Assembly: GCF_900115975.1 (NCBI RefSeq)
Contig: NZ_FOYM01000007.1
Span: 1-64,000, forward strand
Length of the DNA stretch: 64,000 nucleotides
Source of the DNA: Desulfoscipio geothermicus DSM 3669
GTDB taxonomy: Bacteria > Bacillota > Desulfotomaculia > Desulfotomaculales > Desulfallaceae
Reading direction: 5' to 3'
In this document: positions 1 through 7,385 of the stretch, piece after piece
How the letters are laid out: each line of letters starts with the position of its first letter
Position numbering within the stretch: the first letter of the stretch is position 1
The notes under the pieces: model-generated
Told to the model about the DNA's origin: nothing
Databases searched by the model: none
The model's input: only the letters and a program-made list of their open reading frames with translations
Translations under genes and position numbers: made by a program

Positions 1-289
1 ATTTGCCGATAATCCTCGGTTCAAATTCTCCGTTACGGTCGCGGGGAATCTCTATTTCTGTCTTGCCGAACTTGGTTTGGATAGTTTTTTTGTTGTAACC
101 GTTACGACTGTTTCCAGTATTATTGCCTTCGATGCTGTGTTTTTTATACCCGAGGTGCTCTTCAATTTCAGTCTCGAATATCTGTTGCAAAGTGTCCTTG
201 AATAGATTCTTGAGCATCTCATGTACGTCTTCTACACTGCGGCAATCCTTGGCTAATTCCTTGATTGTTTTGTCTTGCATGGCTTGCAT
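1..289 (-). CDS. IS256-family (mutator type) transposase, N-terminal part, cut by window edge
   Basis: The reverse strand from ATG at 289 gives about 96 residues, running off the left edge. It starts MQAMQDKTIKELAKDC and continues with EEHLGYKKHS, GNSRNGYNKK and EIEIPRDRNGEF. These are the N-terminal hallmarks of IS256/Mutator transposases: a helical DNA-binding start, the LGY..H segment, the RNG motif and the IPRDR.G.F motif. The catalytic DDE domain lies outside the window. A ribosome binding site (AAGGAG on the minus strand at about 302-307) supports ATG 289; ATG 280 is an alternative. The IS end should lie in the AT-rich stretch between about 310 and 375, but I cannot fix the terminal inverted repeat with only one end visible. 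Confidence 0.85.
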   Translation of the reverse strand, partial: MQAMQDKTIKELAKDCRSVEDVHEMLKNLFKDTLQQIFETEIEEHLGYKKHSIEGNNTGNSRNGYNKKTIQTKFGKTEIEIPRDRNGEFEPRIIGK

Positions 290-376
290 AAATGGTCAAC
301 TCCTTTAGTGGTAGTATTAACCATTTACACGTGATTTAATATATTCTCTCTTATGACACAATGGAGCTAAAAAATC

Positions 377-398
377 ACCCCCGATTTTCGGGGGTTTT
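377..398. terminator. bidirectional Rho-independent terminator
   Basis: ACCCCCG (377-383) pairs with CGGGGGT (389-395) around a five-base loop. It is followed by TTTT on the plus strand and a T-rich run on the minus strand. It sits just after the stop of the minus-strand nucleotidyltransferase gene, so it most likely ends the HEPN/MNT transcript, and it could also insulate against the IS transposase promoter. Confidence 0.7.
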
Positions 399-405
399 AC
401 GTTAG

Positions 406-747
406 TTAAAGCTGGTATTCTAAAGTCTGTGATTCATTTAGCACTTCATAAAGGAAGCTGGCTTTTTGTTTTGTAGCTTCGTTTATTTCTTCCGGTGTAT
501 AGCCGCGTACCTCAATCGGTTCCATTACTTCCGCGAGGGCGTCACCGAGTTTTTCGAATCGTTGCCAAAGGGGCATGCCAGCAAAAGCGGGTGATACAAC
601 AATAAGGTCTATATCACTATTAGGGCCGGCTGTACCTTTAGCCTGAGAACCGAATAAATATGCTTTTTGCACCGGAACACCTTTTCCAGCCAGAACAGTA
701 AGATAGGATTTTATTATTTGGCTTACTTGATTTGTTGTTTCAGGCAT
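406..747 (-). CDS. MNT-type minimal nucleotidyltransferase (antitoxin-like partner)
   Basis: 113 residues with the nucleotidyltransferase signature GSQAKGT followed by NSDIDLIVV (GSx10DxD; metal-binding Asp pair) at about residues 33-51. This is the short MNT fold used in HEPN/MNT toxin-antitoxin pairs, where MntA-type proteins AMPylate and silence the HEPN partner. The gene overlaps the end of the upstream HEPN gene by 25 bases in the same orientation, the usual HEPN-then-MNT arrangement, and has a good ribosome binding site (AAAGGAAG) before ATG 747. Location inside the accessory segment suits an element-stabilising module. Assignment to the MNT family is firm; activity as an antitoxin is inferred from pairing. 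Confidence 0.85.
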   Translation of the reverse strand: MPETTNQVSQIIKSYLTVLAGKGVPVQKAYLFGSQAKGTAGPNSDIDLIVVSPAFAGMPLWQRFEKLGDALAEVMEPIEVRGYTPEEINEATKQKASFLYEVLNESQTLEYQL

Positions 748-1106
748 TTTATCACTTCCTTTGTATTTTTCAGGTACTCACGAGCAACAGGTTGAGGATA
801 ATCACTGATTGCTTTCCTGAGATTTTCGGGATAACGCGTGACAACGCCAGCCAGACTTAAACGGCTTACGAATTTTAGTTGGTGAGAGCTTAATTTAGCG
901 TTTCCCAGTTTGATAAGGCGAATAAGATTGTGTATTTTGGGCGGCATTTTGCCGGTTTTTTCGACCATCAGAGCTTTAAGTGTTTTTTCAATAGCCAGGT
1001 GACACATAAAAATAGTGTAGACGTACCTGCCGGTTGTGAGCATGCTTTCAGCTGTATCCAGATCGTAATCAACTTGGTCAAGCCATTCAACGGTTTCTGG
1101 TTTCAT
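723..1106 (-). CDS. HEPN domain protein (toxin-like partner)
   Basis: 127 residues, all helical in character, matching the PF05168 HEPN pattern: WLDQVDYDLDTAESML at the start, then YVYTIFMCHLAIEKTLKAL in the centre and IHNLIRL after it. The classic RNase motif Rx4-6H is not clear here; the closest spacing is R(27)...H(36), so ribonuclease activity is uncertain. It is co-transcribed with, and overlaps, the MNT gene. HEPN/MNT pairs are known as toxin-antitoxin systems and are common on mobile islands. Start ATG 1106 is preceded by a GGTGG-type ribosome binding site. There is no close functional assignment beyond the family. Confidence 0.85.
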   Translation of the reverse strand: MKPETVEWLDQVDYDLDTAESMLTTGRYVYTIFMCHLAIEKTLKALMVEKTGKMPPKIHNLIRLIKLGNAKLSSHQLKFVSRLSLAGVVTRYPENLRKAISDYPQPVAREYLKNTKEVIKCLKQQIK

Positions 1107-1259
1107 ACAGTTTTTTCCACCCCTGTTGCTATTTTAGCATGTGGTGGAATTAAAATCAATGTATTATATCGTGATTTCTTGAAATTAATACCAGTTGTAG
1201 GACAATCTAGGGCTTGCGTAGAATATAACGAAAGGAGTTGAGAAGGTGGGGTGAAAGTA

Positions 1260-1430
1260 ATGGTGCAATTTCGGAATGACGAGCAGGGCCTTAAAAACCT
1301 TGATTCTGCCTATAAAACTGTTGCAAATATAATATTAAAGCGTATCCAGGATGAGAAAGCCAGGCAGGTAAAAGAGGTTGCGGAAGGGGAGAGGGAAATT
1401 GCTTGCAGCTATTTATACAAGAGTCAGTAG
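1260..1430 (+). CDS. small 56-residue protein overlapping the recombinase start
   Basis: ORF from ATG 1260 (or GTG 1251) to TAG 1428-1430, preceded by AAAGGAG and GGTGGGG ribosome-binding sequences. The product begins MVQFRNDEQGLKNLDSAY and is rich in charged residues (KRIQDEKARQVKEV), probably helical. It overlaps the recombinase reading frame by about 32 bases, so the two are translationally linked. I do not recognise the family. In other large-serine-recombinase elements a small protein encoded near the recombinase acts as directionality factor (for example SprB of SPbeta, 58 residues). A similar role here is a guess from size and position only. Confidence 0.5.
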   Translation: MVQFRNDEQGLKNLDSAYKTVANIILKRIQDEKARQVKEVAEGEREIACSYLYKSQ

Positions 1431-2952
1431 CGAAGAACAAGTTAAAGGTTATTCCCTGGCGGAGCAGGAGCAGGCGTGCAAGGAAAAGGCTCAAGAGTTG
1501 GGTGCAGACCATGTCGTTATATATTCTGATGAGGGCATTACCGGTAGCTTGTTGGAGCGGCCTGGCATGACTAAATTAAGGGATGCTATTTCCAGAAGAG
1601 AAGTAGATGTACTAATATGCCGCGATCCAGACCGGCTTGCCCGGAATCTTGCCCACCAGCTTATTATTGCTGACGAGTGTGAAAAGAACGGGACGGAATT
1701 AATATTTACCGGTTGGGATTGGCAGAAAACGCCGGAAGGGCAATTGTTCTTTGCTATCCGTGGCGCGGTAAGCCAGTATGAACGAGAAAAGATTCGAGAG
1801 CGGATGAAACGCGGTAAAATGCAAAAAGCAAGGAGTGGGTTGGAGCCTAACCGGATCAATATTTTCGGCTATCGGTATAATGAAACAGGACAAGCCTTCT
1901 TGGAAGAGCGGGAGGCGGGCATAGTCAGAGATATATTTCGTTGGTTTATCAGCGAAGATATTAGTTTGACGGCTTTGGCTTATCGTTTGGAGGATTTGGG
2001 CATCCCCGCGCCTGGCGGTCAAAAACGCTGGTATAAACAAACGGTACGCTATATTTTATCTAACTCAACATATATGGGAAAACATATTTTCAATAAAAGA
2101 AATGACAGTGGAATAAAAAACAACAAATATGCTAAAGAGAAGGCTCGGCGGATATTTCGACCGGAATCAGAATGGATTGAAATACCTTACCCTGAGATAA
2201 TAGATCCTGAGACATTCGGCCAGGCCCAGGAAAAACTGGCCCGGTGCAGACGGCTTTGGTCTGGTGACCCGAAATATGTTTATCTGTTATCCGGATTACT
2301 GCGATGTGGTAAATGCGGTAACACAATGATCGGTATGCGTACTAATTATCGAAGGCCCCATCATCCTGATAGCATTGTGTATTCTTGCCGGCGGGAGAAA
2401 GGTGGAAGGTGCTGCAAACCAAACCGATACATAAAAGGAGCACCTTTGGAACGTACTGTTTGGGAGTATGTTGTTGGCTGGATAAACAAGCCGGATAAGA
2501 TACTTGAACACATAAAAGATATTCACAACAATACTGTACCATTGGACGAACGCATTGATCACTTAGTTAAAGAATTACAAACTGTTGAAAAAGGGCGAAA
2601 AAATATCTTGGATGTGCTGGCCTCCGGCACGACCAATCTTGATGACAAAATAAAGCAAGTGTTAAAAGAGCTAACTGATAGAGAACAGAACATCAGGCGT
2701 CATATTAAGATGCTTCAAATGGAGAAATACCGGCAGGTGTCACATGAGGATATTAAGAGCATAGCTTATGCCGGTAAAATGTTAAGTAATTATTTAGATC
2801 GACTAACAATCCAGGAAAAAAGAGCTATAATAAGGGCTTTTATAAGTGAAATCACGGTTTATGGGCGTGATAAAGACATTACTATAAATATTTCAGCCAG
2901 TATACCTTCCGTGGAAATGATTAGTAAAATCGCTACAGATATTTGTAAGTAG
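1399..2952 (+). CDS. large serine site-specific recombinase, SpoIVCA-like
   Basis: 517 residues from TTG 1399 (MLAAIYTRVSSEEQ), chosen because a purine-rich AGGGGAGAGGG lies just upstream; TTG 1378 is a longer alternative. The resolvase domain (1-145) has the catalytic Ser in YTRVSS, the DEGITGSLLERPGM segment, PDRLARN and KTPEGQLFFAIRGAVSQYER. The last is strikingly like the KTPEG.LFFA.RGA block of B. subtilis SpoIVCA. A recombinase DNA-binding domain follows (about 160-270: RYILSNSTYMGK), then a zinc ribbon (LRCGKCGNT ... CRREKGGRCC) and a C-terminal coiled coil. The gene is more AT-rich than the housekeeping genes around it. Its stop abuts the broken 5' end of yhbH, which points to integration at that site. 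A plain phage or ICE integrase is the alternative. Confidence 0.92.
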   Translation: MLAAIYTRVSSEEQVKGYSLAEQEQACKEKAQELGADHVVIYSDEGITGSLLERPGMTKLRDAISRREVDVLICRDPDRLARNLAHQLIIADECEKNGTELIFTGWDWQKTPEGQLFFAIRGAVSQYEREKIRERMKRGKMQKARSGLEPNRINIFGYRYNETGQAFLEEREAGIVRDIFRWFISEDISLTALAYRLEDLGIPAPGGQKRWYKQTVRYILSNSTYMGKHIFNKRNDSGIKNNKYAKEKARRIFRPESEWIEIPYPEIIDPETFGQAQEKLARCRRLWSGDPKYVYLLSGLLRCGKCGNTMIGMRTNYRRPHHPDSIVYSCRREKGGRCCKPNRYIKGAPLERTVWEYVVGWINKPDKILEHIKDIHNNTVPLDERIDHLVKELQTVEKGRKNILDVLASGTTNLDDKIKQVLKELTDREQNIRRHIKMLQMEKYRQVSHEDIKSIAYAGKMLSNYLDRLTIQEKRAIIRAFISEITVYGRDKDITINISASIPSVEMISKIATDICK

Positions 2953-2965
2953 TCATGAGAGCATT
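2945..2965 (+). other. deduced attachment-site junction between element and yhbH
   Basis: Recombinase stop TAG at 2950-2952. From GAG at 2957 the yhbH frame reads ESIILSDGRKVVKVPI, which follows the family pattern (B. subtilis YhbH as I recall it: ESIIMSNGREVIKVPI). Upstream of 2957 the same frame no longer resembles YhbH. The crossover therefore lies within a few bases of 2950-2962. Only one of the two junctions is in the window, so the core sequence cannot be read off. Confidence 0.55.
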
Positions 2966-3979
2966 ATATTGTCGGACGGCCGCAAAGTGGTAAAAGTGCC
3001 CATCCGTTCCCTGGAAGAATATCATTTTCGCTTTGACACCGGCAAACAAAAACATGCCGGGCAGGGCCAGGGGGGCACCAAGGAAGGGGATGTGCTGGGC
3101 AGCGATAAAAAACAGGCCGGCCCGGGCAAGGGCAAGGGCGCCGGAGAGGAACCGGGCGTGGACTATTACGAGGCCGAGGTTACCATAGACGAACTGGCGC
3201 AATTGATCTTTGAAGACCTGGGCCTGCCCAACCTGCAGCAAAAGAAAAAACCTGAACTGGCCTCCGAAGCCTTGGAATTTAAGGATGTACGGAAAAAAGG
3301 CATTTCCAGCAACATCGACCGCAAGCGGACTATCATGGAGGCCATAAAGCGCAATGCCTTGAAAGGTAGAAAAGGTTTTCAAAACATTACCCGGGATGAC
3401 TTGCGCTACAAAACCTGGGATATCACTTATAAGTACGAGAGTAATGCGGTAGTAATGGCCATGATGGATACGTCCGGCTCGATGGGCCCTTATGAAAAGT
3501 ATATTGCCCGTAGTTTTTTCTTTTGGATGGTGCGGTTTTTACGTACCAAGTATCAAAACGTGCATATTGTCTTTCTGGCCCACCACGTGGAGGCCAAGGA
3601 GACCACCGAAGAAGAGTTCTTTACTAAAGGCGCCAGCGGGGGCACCCGCTGCTCGTCGGTTTACCAGTTGGGGCTCGATATAATTCAGAAACGTTATAGT
3701 CCTGAAGACTATAATATTTATGCCTTTCATTTTTCCGATGGGGATAACTTGACCTCGGATAATGAAAAATGTGTCAAGTTGGTCAATGAATTGCTTAAAG
3801 TGTGCAATTTAGTCGGTTACGGGGAAATTGAAGGACCTTATTACTATACCAGTACATTACGCAATGCGTTTAAAAAAATTAAGGACCCCAAATTCACCAG
3901 CGTGGGTATCAAGGGTAAAACTGATGTGTATCCAGCCCTGAAAGCATTTTTCAATCCCCATCCCCAAACCAGGACATGA
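2957..3979 (+). pseudogene. yhbH: yhbH 3' part (sporulation/stress protein YhbH), 5' end removed by the integrated element
   Basis: About 340 residues of the YhbH/YeaH family. Clear blocks are KVPIRSLEEY, HAGQGQGG, DYYEAEV, NIDRKRTIMEA and the von Willebrand-A-like MMDTSGSMG metal site, followed by RSFFFWMVRFLRTKY, FLAHHVEA and FHFSDGDNLTSDN. The family member of B. subtilis is about 390 residues, so roughly 47-50 N-terminal residues are absent. The frame is open upstream of TTG 2969 through ESII, homology included, and there is no ribosome binding site, so the break is real rather than a start misplacement. YhbH works with PrkA kinase and SpoVR; spoVR follows directly. The missing part should lie beyond the left edge, probably after prkA. 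Translation of this fragment alone looks doubtful. Confidence 0.8.
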
Positions 3980-3996
3980 CGGGGGGAGGTGCTCGC

Positions 3997-5493
3997 TTGC
4001 ATCCACAGGAAGAAACAAGACTGCTGGAGAAGGCCATTGAGGAAATAACCGCCATTGCTAAAGGATTTAACCTGGATTTTTATGATATGTATTTTGAAAT
4101 ATGCCCGGCCGACGTTATTTATTCCTTTGGCGCTTACGGCATGCCCACCAGATTTTCGCATTGGACTTTCGGCAAGGCCTATCATAAAATGAAAACCCAA
4201 TATGATTACAATCTAAGCCGGATTTATGAAATGGTGATCAATTCCGATCCCTGTTACGCCTTTTTGCTGGAAGGTAACTCCCTGGTACAAAATAAAATGG
4301 TTATCGCCCATGTTCTGGGGCATTGTGATTTTTTTAAAAATAACTATTACTTTAAAAGAACATCCAGGAAAATGGTGGAAAGCATGGCGGCGGCGGCTGA
4401 GCGGATCAGAGGTTACGAGTTTAAGTATGGCCGCGATAAAGTGGAAAAGTTTTTGGATTCCGTGATTTCGCTGCAGGAAAACATTGACCCGCAAAAACAT
4501 ATTATCGGTGACGCCGGTAATGGCCCCATAAATGCTACCCGCGAACATTCTTGCCAGGGCCATACCTGTTCTGAAGGCGGTAAATGCTGTCAGGGCGGAT
4601 GCCATAATCATGCCGGTCATTCCGGGCAGTCCACCCCGTATGACGATCTGTGGGACCTGGATAAACACGAATGCAGCGGGAAATGCGGCAAAGAAGAAAA
4701 TCATAGTAAAAATTTTCCTGAAAAGCCCGAGAAAGACTTGTTGCTTTTTATGATGCATCACGCCCGGGACCTTGAGAATTGGCAGCGGGACATCATATCC
4801 GTTATCAGGGAAGAAATGTTGTATTTTTGGCCGCAGATGCAGACCAAGATAATGAATGAGGGTTGGGCGACATACTGGCACATGCGGATTATGCGGGAAA
4901 TGGATTTAACAGAAGATGAAGCGTTGGAGTTCGCCAAAACCCATTCCGGGGTCATTCAGGCTTCAAAATACCGTATCAACTCTTACTATCTAGGGCTGAA
5001 AATATTTGAGGACATTGAAAAAAGATGGGATAATCCCACCGAGGAGGAAAAGCAGAAATTCGGTCGCCGGAGTGGGGAAGGAAAACGTAAAATTTTTGAT
5101 GTACGGGAGACGGAAAATGATATATCCTTTATCCGCAATTATTTAACCAAGGAACTGGTGGAAGAATTGGATTTGTATCTGTTTAAAAAAGTGGGCTACG
5201 ATTGGAAAGTTACCGACAAGGACTGGGAAAAAGTACGGGATGGTCTGGTGGCAAGCCTGTATAATTGCGGATTGCCATATATCGTGGTTGAGAGCGGCGA
5301 CTTTGGCAAAAGGGATGAATTATATTTAAAACATATGCATGAAGGAACCGACCTGGATATCTACTACCTGGAAAGAACCCTACCCCATGTTTATGCAGTC
5401 TGGGGCAGGACGACGCATCTGGAAACTATAGTGGACGGTAGAAGGGTGTTGTTTTCCTATAACGGGGAAAAAGTGAGTAAGAAATTTATTTAA
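3997..5493 (+). CDS. spoVR: SpoVR family protein (spore cortex formation)
   Basis: 498 residues from TTG 3997, preferred because GGGGGGAGG sits seven bases upstream; ATG 3976 overlaps the yhbH stop and would add seven residues. Family landmarks are FYDMYFEICPADVIYSFGAY, MPTRFSHWTFGK, VIAHVLGHCDFFKNN, FPEKPEKDLL, EEMLYFWPQMQTKIMNEGWA and YWH, then TENDISFIRNYLT near the C terminus. SpoVR is needed for normal cortex in B. subtilis. In many bacteria it is genetically linked to prkA/yeaG and yhbH/yeaH. An unusual Cys/His-rich stretch lies at about residues 183-232 (SCQGHTC, GGKCCQGGCHNH, HECSGKCGK). I do not expect it in the Bacillus protein; it looks like a metal-binding insert. Confidence 0.93.
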   Translation: MHPQEETRLLEKAIEEITAIAKGFNLDFYDMYFEICPADVIYSFGAYGMPTRFSHWTFGKAYHKMKTQYDYNLSRIYEMVINSDPCYAFLLEGNSLVQNKMVIAHVLGHCDFFKNNYYFKRTSRKMVESMAAAAERIRGYEFKYGRDKVEKFLDSVISLQENIDPQKHIIGDAGNGPINATREHSCQGHTCSEGGKCCQGGCHNHAGHSGQSTPYDDLWDLDKHECSGKCGKEENHSKNFPEKPEKDLLLFMMHHARDLENWQRDIISVIREEMLYFWPQMQTKIMNEGWATYWHMRIMREMDLTEDEALEFAKTHSGVIQASKYRINSYYLGLKIFEDIEKRWDNPTEEEKQKFGRRSGEGKRKIFDVRETENDISFIRNYLTKELVEELDLYLFKKVGYDWKVTDKDWEKVRDGLVASLYNCGLPYIVVESGDFGKRDELYLKHMHEGTDLDIYYLERTLPHVYAVWGRTTHLETIVDGRRVLFSYNGEKVSKKFI

Positions 5494-5522
5494 CGTAAAA
5501 AAACATACATTATGTGTTATTC

Positions 5523-5549
5523 AACTCGCTGTTTCAGGCGAGTTTTTTT
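5523..5549 (+). terminator. Rho-independent terminator after spoVR
   Basis: AACTCGC (5523-5529) and GCGAGTT (5538-5544) form a hairpin followed by a run of Ts, 30 bases after the spoVR stop. Confidence 0.85.
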
Positions 5550-5586
5550 GCTAAACATTTTGTATTGCAGCAAACTAACCCGGTTT

Positions 5587-5627
5587 GCGGGAAGGCGGGT
5601 GCGGGTCAGGGTCGCCTGCCTTCCCGC
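5587..5627. repeat. GC-rich inverted repeat in the spoVR/nitroreductase gap
   Basis: GCGGGAAGGC (5587-5596) is perfectly complementary to GCCTTCCCGC (5618-5627), with a G-rich loop. No T tract follows on the plus strand. It lies between convergent genes and might act as a minus-strand terminator or be a REP-like unit. Nothing else is recognisable between 5550 and 5709. Confidence 0.5.
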
Positions 5628-5709
5628 AGGCTAAGCATTACTTGTGGAAAATGAGGAATCGAGTTTTCGATACAATCCAAAAGGTAACCGTATAAAATTG
5701 GGAAATATG

Positions 5710-6282
5710 CTAATCAAATTTAAAAATAATCTCCTCAAGGGGGCGTTTGGGCACATGGTGTACTCCCTCCGTGTCACGCCAGTATTTTATATCTTTGTCG
5801 GCCGTTTCAATAACTACGGTTTCCTTGGGGTGGCCGAGGGCAATAACAGCCATTATTTCATGTTGCTCCGGAATGTTCAACAATTCCCTTAACTTTTTCC
5901 GTTTTAAACCGGCCAAGATACATCCTCCCAGACCTTTTTCCACCGCGCCGAGCAGTATGCTCTGGCAGGCGATGCCCAGGTCCACCTGTGGATAAGGGCT
6001 GCTTATGCCGGTATCATTAAGAATAATAATATAAGCCGCCGGTCTTTCGCCTTCCTCCGGTCCGGGCCAATCTTTAAGATACGCAGCCCACGCTAAATTA
6101 TCAAATATACGGGCATTCTTTTCCGGTTCAGAGGATAAAATAAATTTCAACGGTTGCTTGTTGGCCGCCGAAGCAGACAACCTGGCCAGATTAACCAAAT
6201 TCTTCAGCGTACTTTCGCTAATTGCTTTATCCTGGTAAAAACGGCGGTAGCTTCTGTTTTTGGTTATTAATTCATATAGCAT
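5710..6282 (-). CDS. nitroreductase family protein (FMN-dependent)
   Basis: 190 residues from ATG 6282, which has the ribosome binding site GGGGGAGA; the longer open frame up to 6351 lacks one. Family features are the N-terminal NRSYRRF (Arg residues that bind FMN phosphate), ARLSASAANKQPLKF (FMN loop), the VDLGIACQSILLGAVEKGLGGCIL segment and VIALGHPKE near the C terminus. Such proteins reduce nitro groups, quinones or flavins with NAD(P)H; the substrate cannot be told from sequence. It is transcribed alone, away from the ABC transporter genes. Confidence 0.9.
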   Translation of the reverse strand: MLYELITKNRSYRRFYQDKAISESTLKNLVNLARLSASAANKQPLKFILSSEPEKNARIFDNLAWAAYLKDWPGPEEGERPAAYIIILNDTGISSPYPQVDLGIACQSILLGAVEKGLGGCILAGLKRKKLRELLNIPEQHEIMAVIALGHPKETVVIETADKDIKYWRDTEGVHHVPKRPLEEIIFKFD

Positions 6283-6318
6283 TTTATCTCCCCCATGATA
6301 GATGGAAATTATTTTAAT

Positions 6319-6327
6319 ATTATAACA
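6319..6327 (-). promoter_or_regulatory. extended -10 promoter candidate for the nitroreductase gene
   Basis: On the minus strand the sequence reads TGTTATAAT, a TGn extended -10 with a perfect TATAAT, about 37 bases before the start codon. I see no good -35 at the normal distance. Confidence 0.4.
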
Positions 6328-6382
6328 TAAGTGGCTGTTTAATATTAACAATAGACGTAATTTATGCTTAAATAAAATACTA

Positions 6383-6411
6383 TTGACTTCAATTCTTTAG
6401 TTAGCTAAACT
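6383..6411 (+). promoter_or_regulatory. sigma-A type promoter for the amino acid transporter operon
   Basis: TTGACT (6383-6388), 17-base spacer, TAAACT (6406-6411). It lies 55 bases before the start of the binding protein gene. Confidence 0.55.
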
Positions 6412-6466
6412 GTTAGAGGAACATATTAATAAACTAATTTTTTTTTGGTGGAGGAGATGAGGGGTA

Positions 6467-7324
6467 TTGGTTAAAAAGTTTATATGGCTCGTGGTGCTTG
6501 TGCTGGGGTTGACCTTCACTGTCACGGGTTGCGGCGGTAACCAGCCGTCGGACAAGCCCGAAGGCGAAGCTGTGAGCGCCGATGCGGAAAAAACCACCTG
6601 GGAATTGATTCAGGAAAAAGGCGTTATGACAATCGGATTGGATGACACATTCAGACCGATGGGCTTTCGTGATGAAAACGGTCAACTCGTAGGTTTTGAC
6701 ATTGATATGGGTAAAGAATTTGAAAAGCGCCTGGGCGTTAAAATGGAATGGATTCCCACCGACTGGAGCGGTGTGACGGGCGCTTTGAATTCCAAGAAAT
6801 TTGACGTGGTAATTAATGGCATGAGTATCACCGAAGAGCGGAAAAAAGTGATTGACTTTTCCATACCGTACGTTAATGCCAGTATTGGTATGGCGGTGCA
6901 AAAAGATAACAATGATATTAAGACAAGGGACGATTTGAAAGGGAAAACAGTGGCTACTCAGGCCGGCAGTTCCGGATACGAAGCCTGCAAAAAACTGGTG
7001 GAAGATGGTATCATAGACGAGACAAACCTCAAGCAGTACAACCAGTATCCAGAAGCATTCCAGGACCTGGCATTTGGTCGTGTTGACGTAGTGGTGGTTG
7101 ACGTAACTACGGCGCAAGATTTTGTCAACAAAAGGCCTGATACTTATAAAGTTGTTGAAGAACCGTTAGTGGAAGACTTTTATGCCATTGGCCTGCGGAA
7201 AGAAGATAAGGACCTGAAAGAAGTGCTGGACAAAACATTAAGAGAAATGATGGAAGACGGAACGCTGGTTGAAATTTCCAAAAGATGGTTTGACGGCAAG
7301 GATATGACTGCCAAACCAGAATAA
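6467..7324 (+). CDS. polar amino acid ABC transporter, substrate-binding lipoprotein
   Basis: 285 residues from TTG 6467 with GGAGGAGATGAGGGG upstream. It starts with a lipoprotein signal peptide: KK, a hydrophobic core, then the lipobox TVTGCGG with Cys at about residue 22, followed by a short acidic linker. The mature part is a family-3 solute-binding protein (SBP_bac_3): GVMTIGLDDTFRPMGF, GFDIDMGKEF, INGMSITEERKKVIDFS and KGKTVATQAGSSG. It should bind an amino acid outside the membrane and deliver it to the permease encoded next. The family covers Glu, Gln, Arg, His and cystine, and the ligand is not determinable here. Confidence 0.93.
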   Translation: MVKKFIWLVVLVLGLTFTVTGCGGNQPSDKPEGEAVSADAEKTTWELIQEKGVMTIGLDDTFRPMGFRDENGQLVGFDIDMGKEFEKRLGVKMEWIPTDWSGVTGALNSKKFDVVINGMSITEERKKVIDFSIPYVNASIGMAVQKDNNDIKTRDDLKGKTVATQAGSSGYEACKKLVEDGIIDETNLKQYNQYPEAFQDLAFGRVDVVVVDVTTAQDFVNKRPDTYKVVEEPLVEDFYAIGLRKEDKDLKEVLDKTLREMMEDGTLVEISKRWFDGKDMTAKPE

Positions 7325-7328
7325 TAAC

Positions 7329-7350
7329 AGGGCGCGATTGTTCGCGCCCT
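7329..7350 (+). terminator. intercistronic hairpin after the binding-protein gene
   Basis: AGGGCGCG (7329-7336) pairs with CGCGCCCT (7343-7350), directly after the stop. The trailing sequence CAAAAACTTT is a poor terminator tail. Such hairpins often stabilise the binding-protein mRNA or only partly end transcription, giving more binding protein than permease. Confidence 0.6.
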
Positions 7351-7385
7351 CAAAAACTTTGCGCTGTTTTGTGGGGTGTTGAACA

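Larger units (their letters stand above)
1..2956. mobile_element. right-hand part of a putative skin-like integrated element interrupting yhbH
   Basis: All genes from the left edge to the recombinase are accessory: IS256 transposase fragment, HEPN/MNT pair, small ORF and a SpoIVCA-type large serine recombinase. The recombinase stop (2950-2952) lies four bases before the yhbH coding sequence resumes without a start codon. Recombinases of skin-type elements (B. subtilis skin, SPbeta) sit at one end of their element, next to the attachment site, as here. The left boundary and the 5' half of yhbH are outside the window, so the size of the element and whether it still excises are unknown. That it is one element is inference. 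Confidence 0.6.

Noticed and set aside
930-1241. 103-codon plus-strand frame over the HEPN gene
   Set aside because: Antisense to a recognised HEPN domain; no ribosome binding site or motif.
5644-5995. Two 82-codon plus-strand frames before and across the nitroreductase
   Set aside because: They lie antisense to a recognised enzyme and show no coding character of their own.
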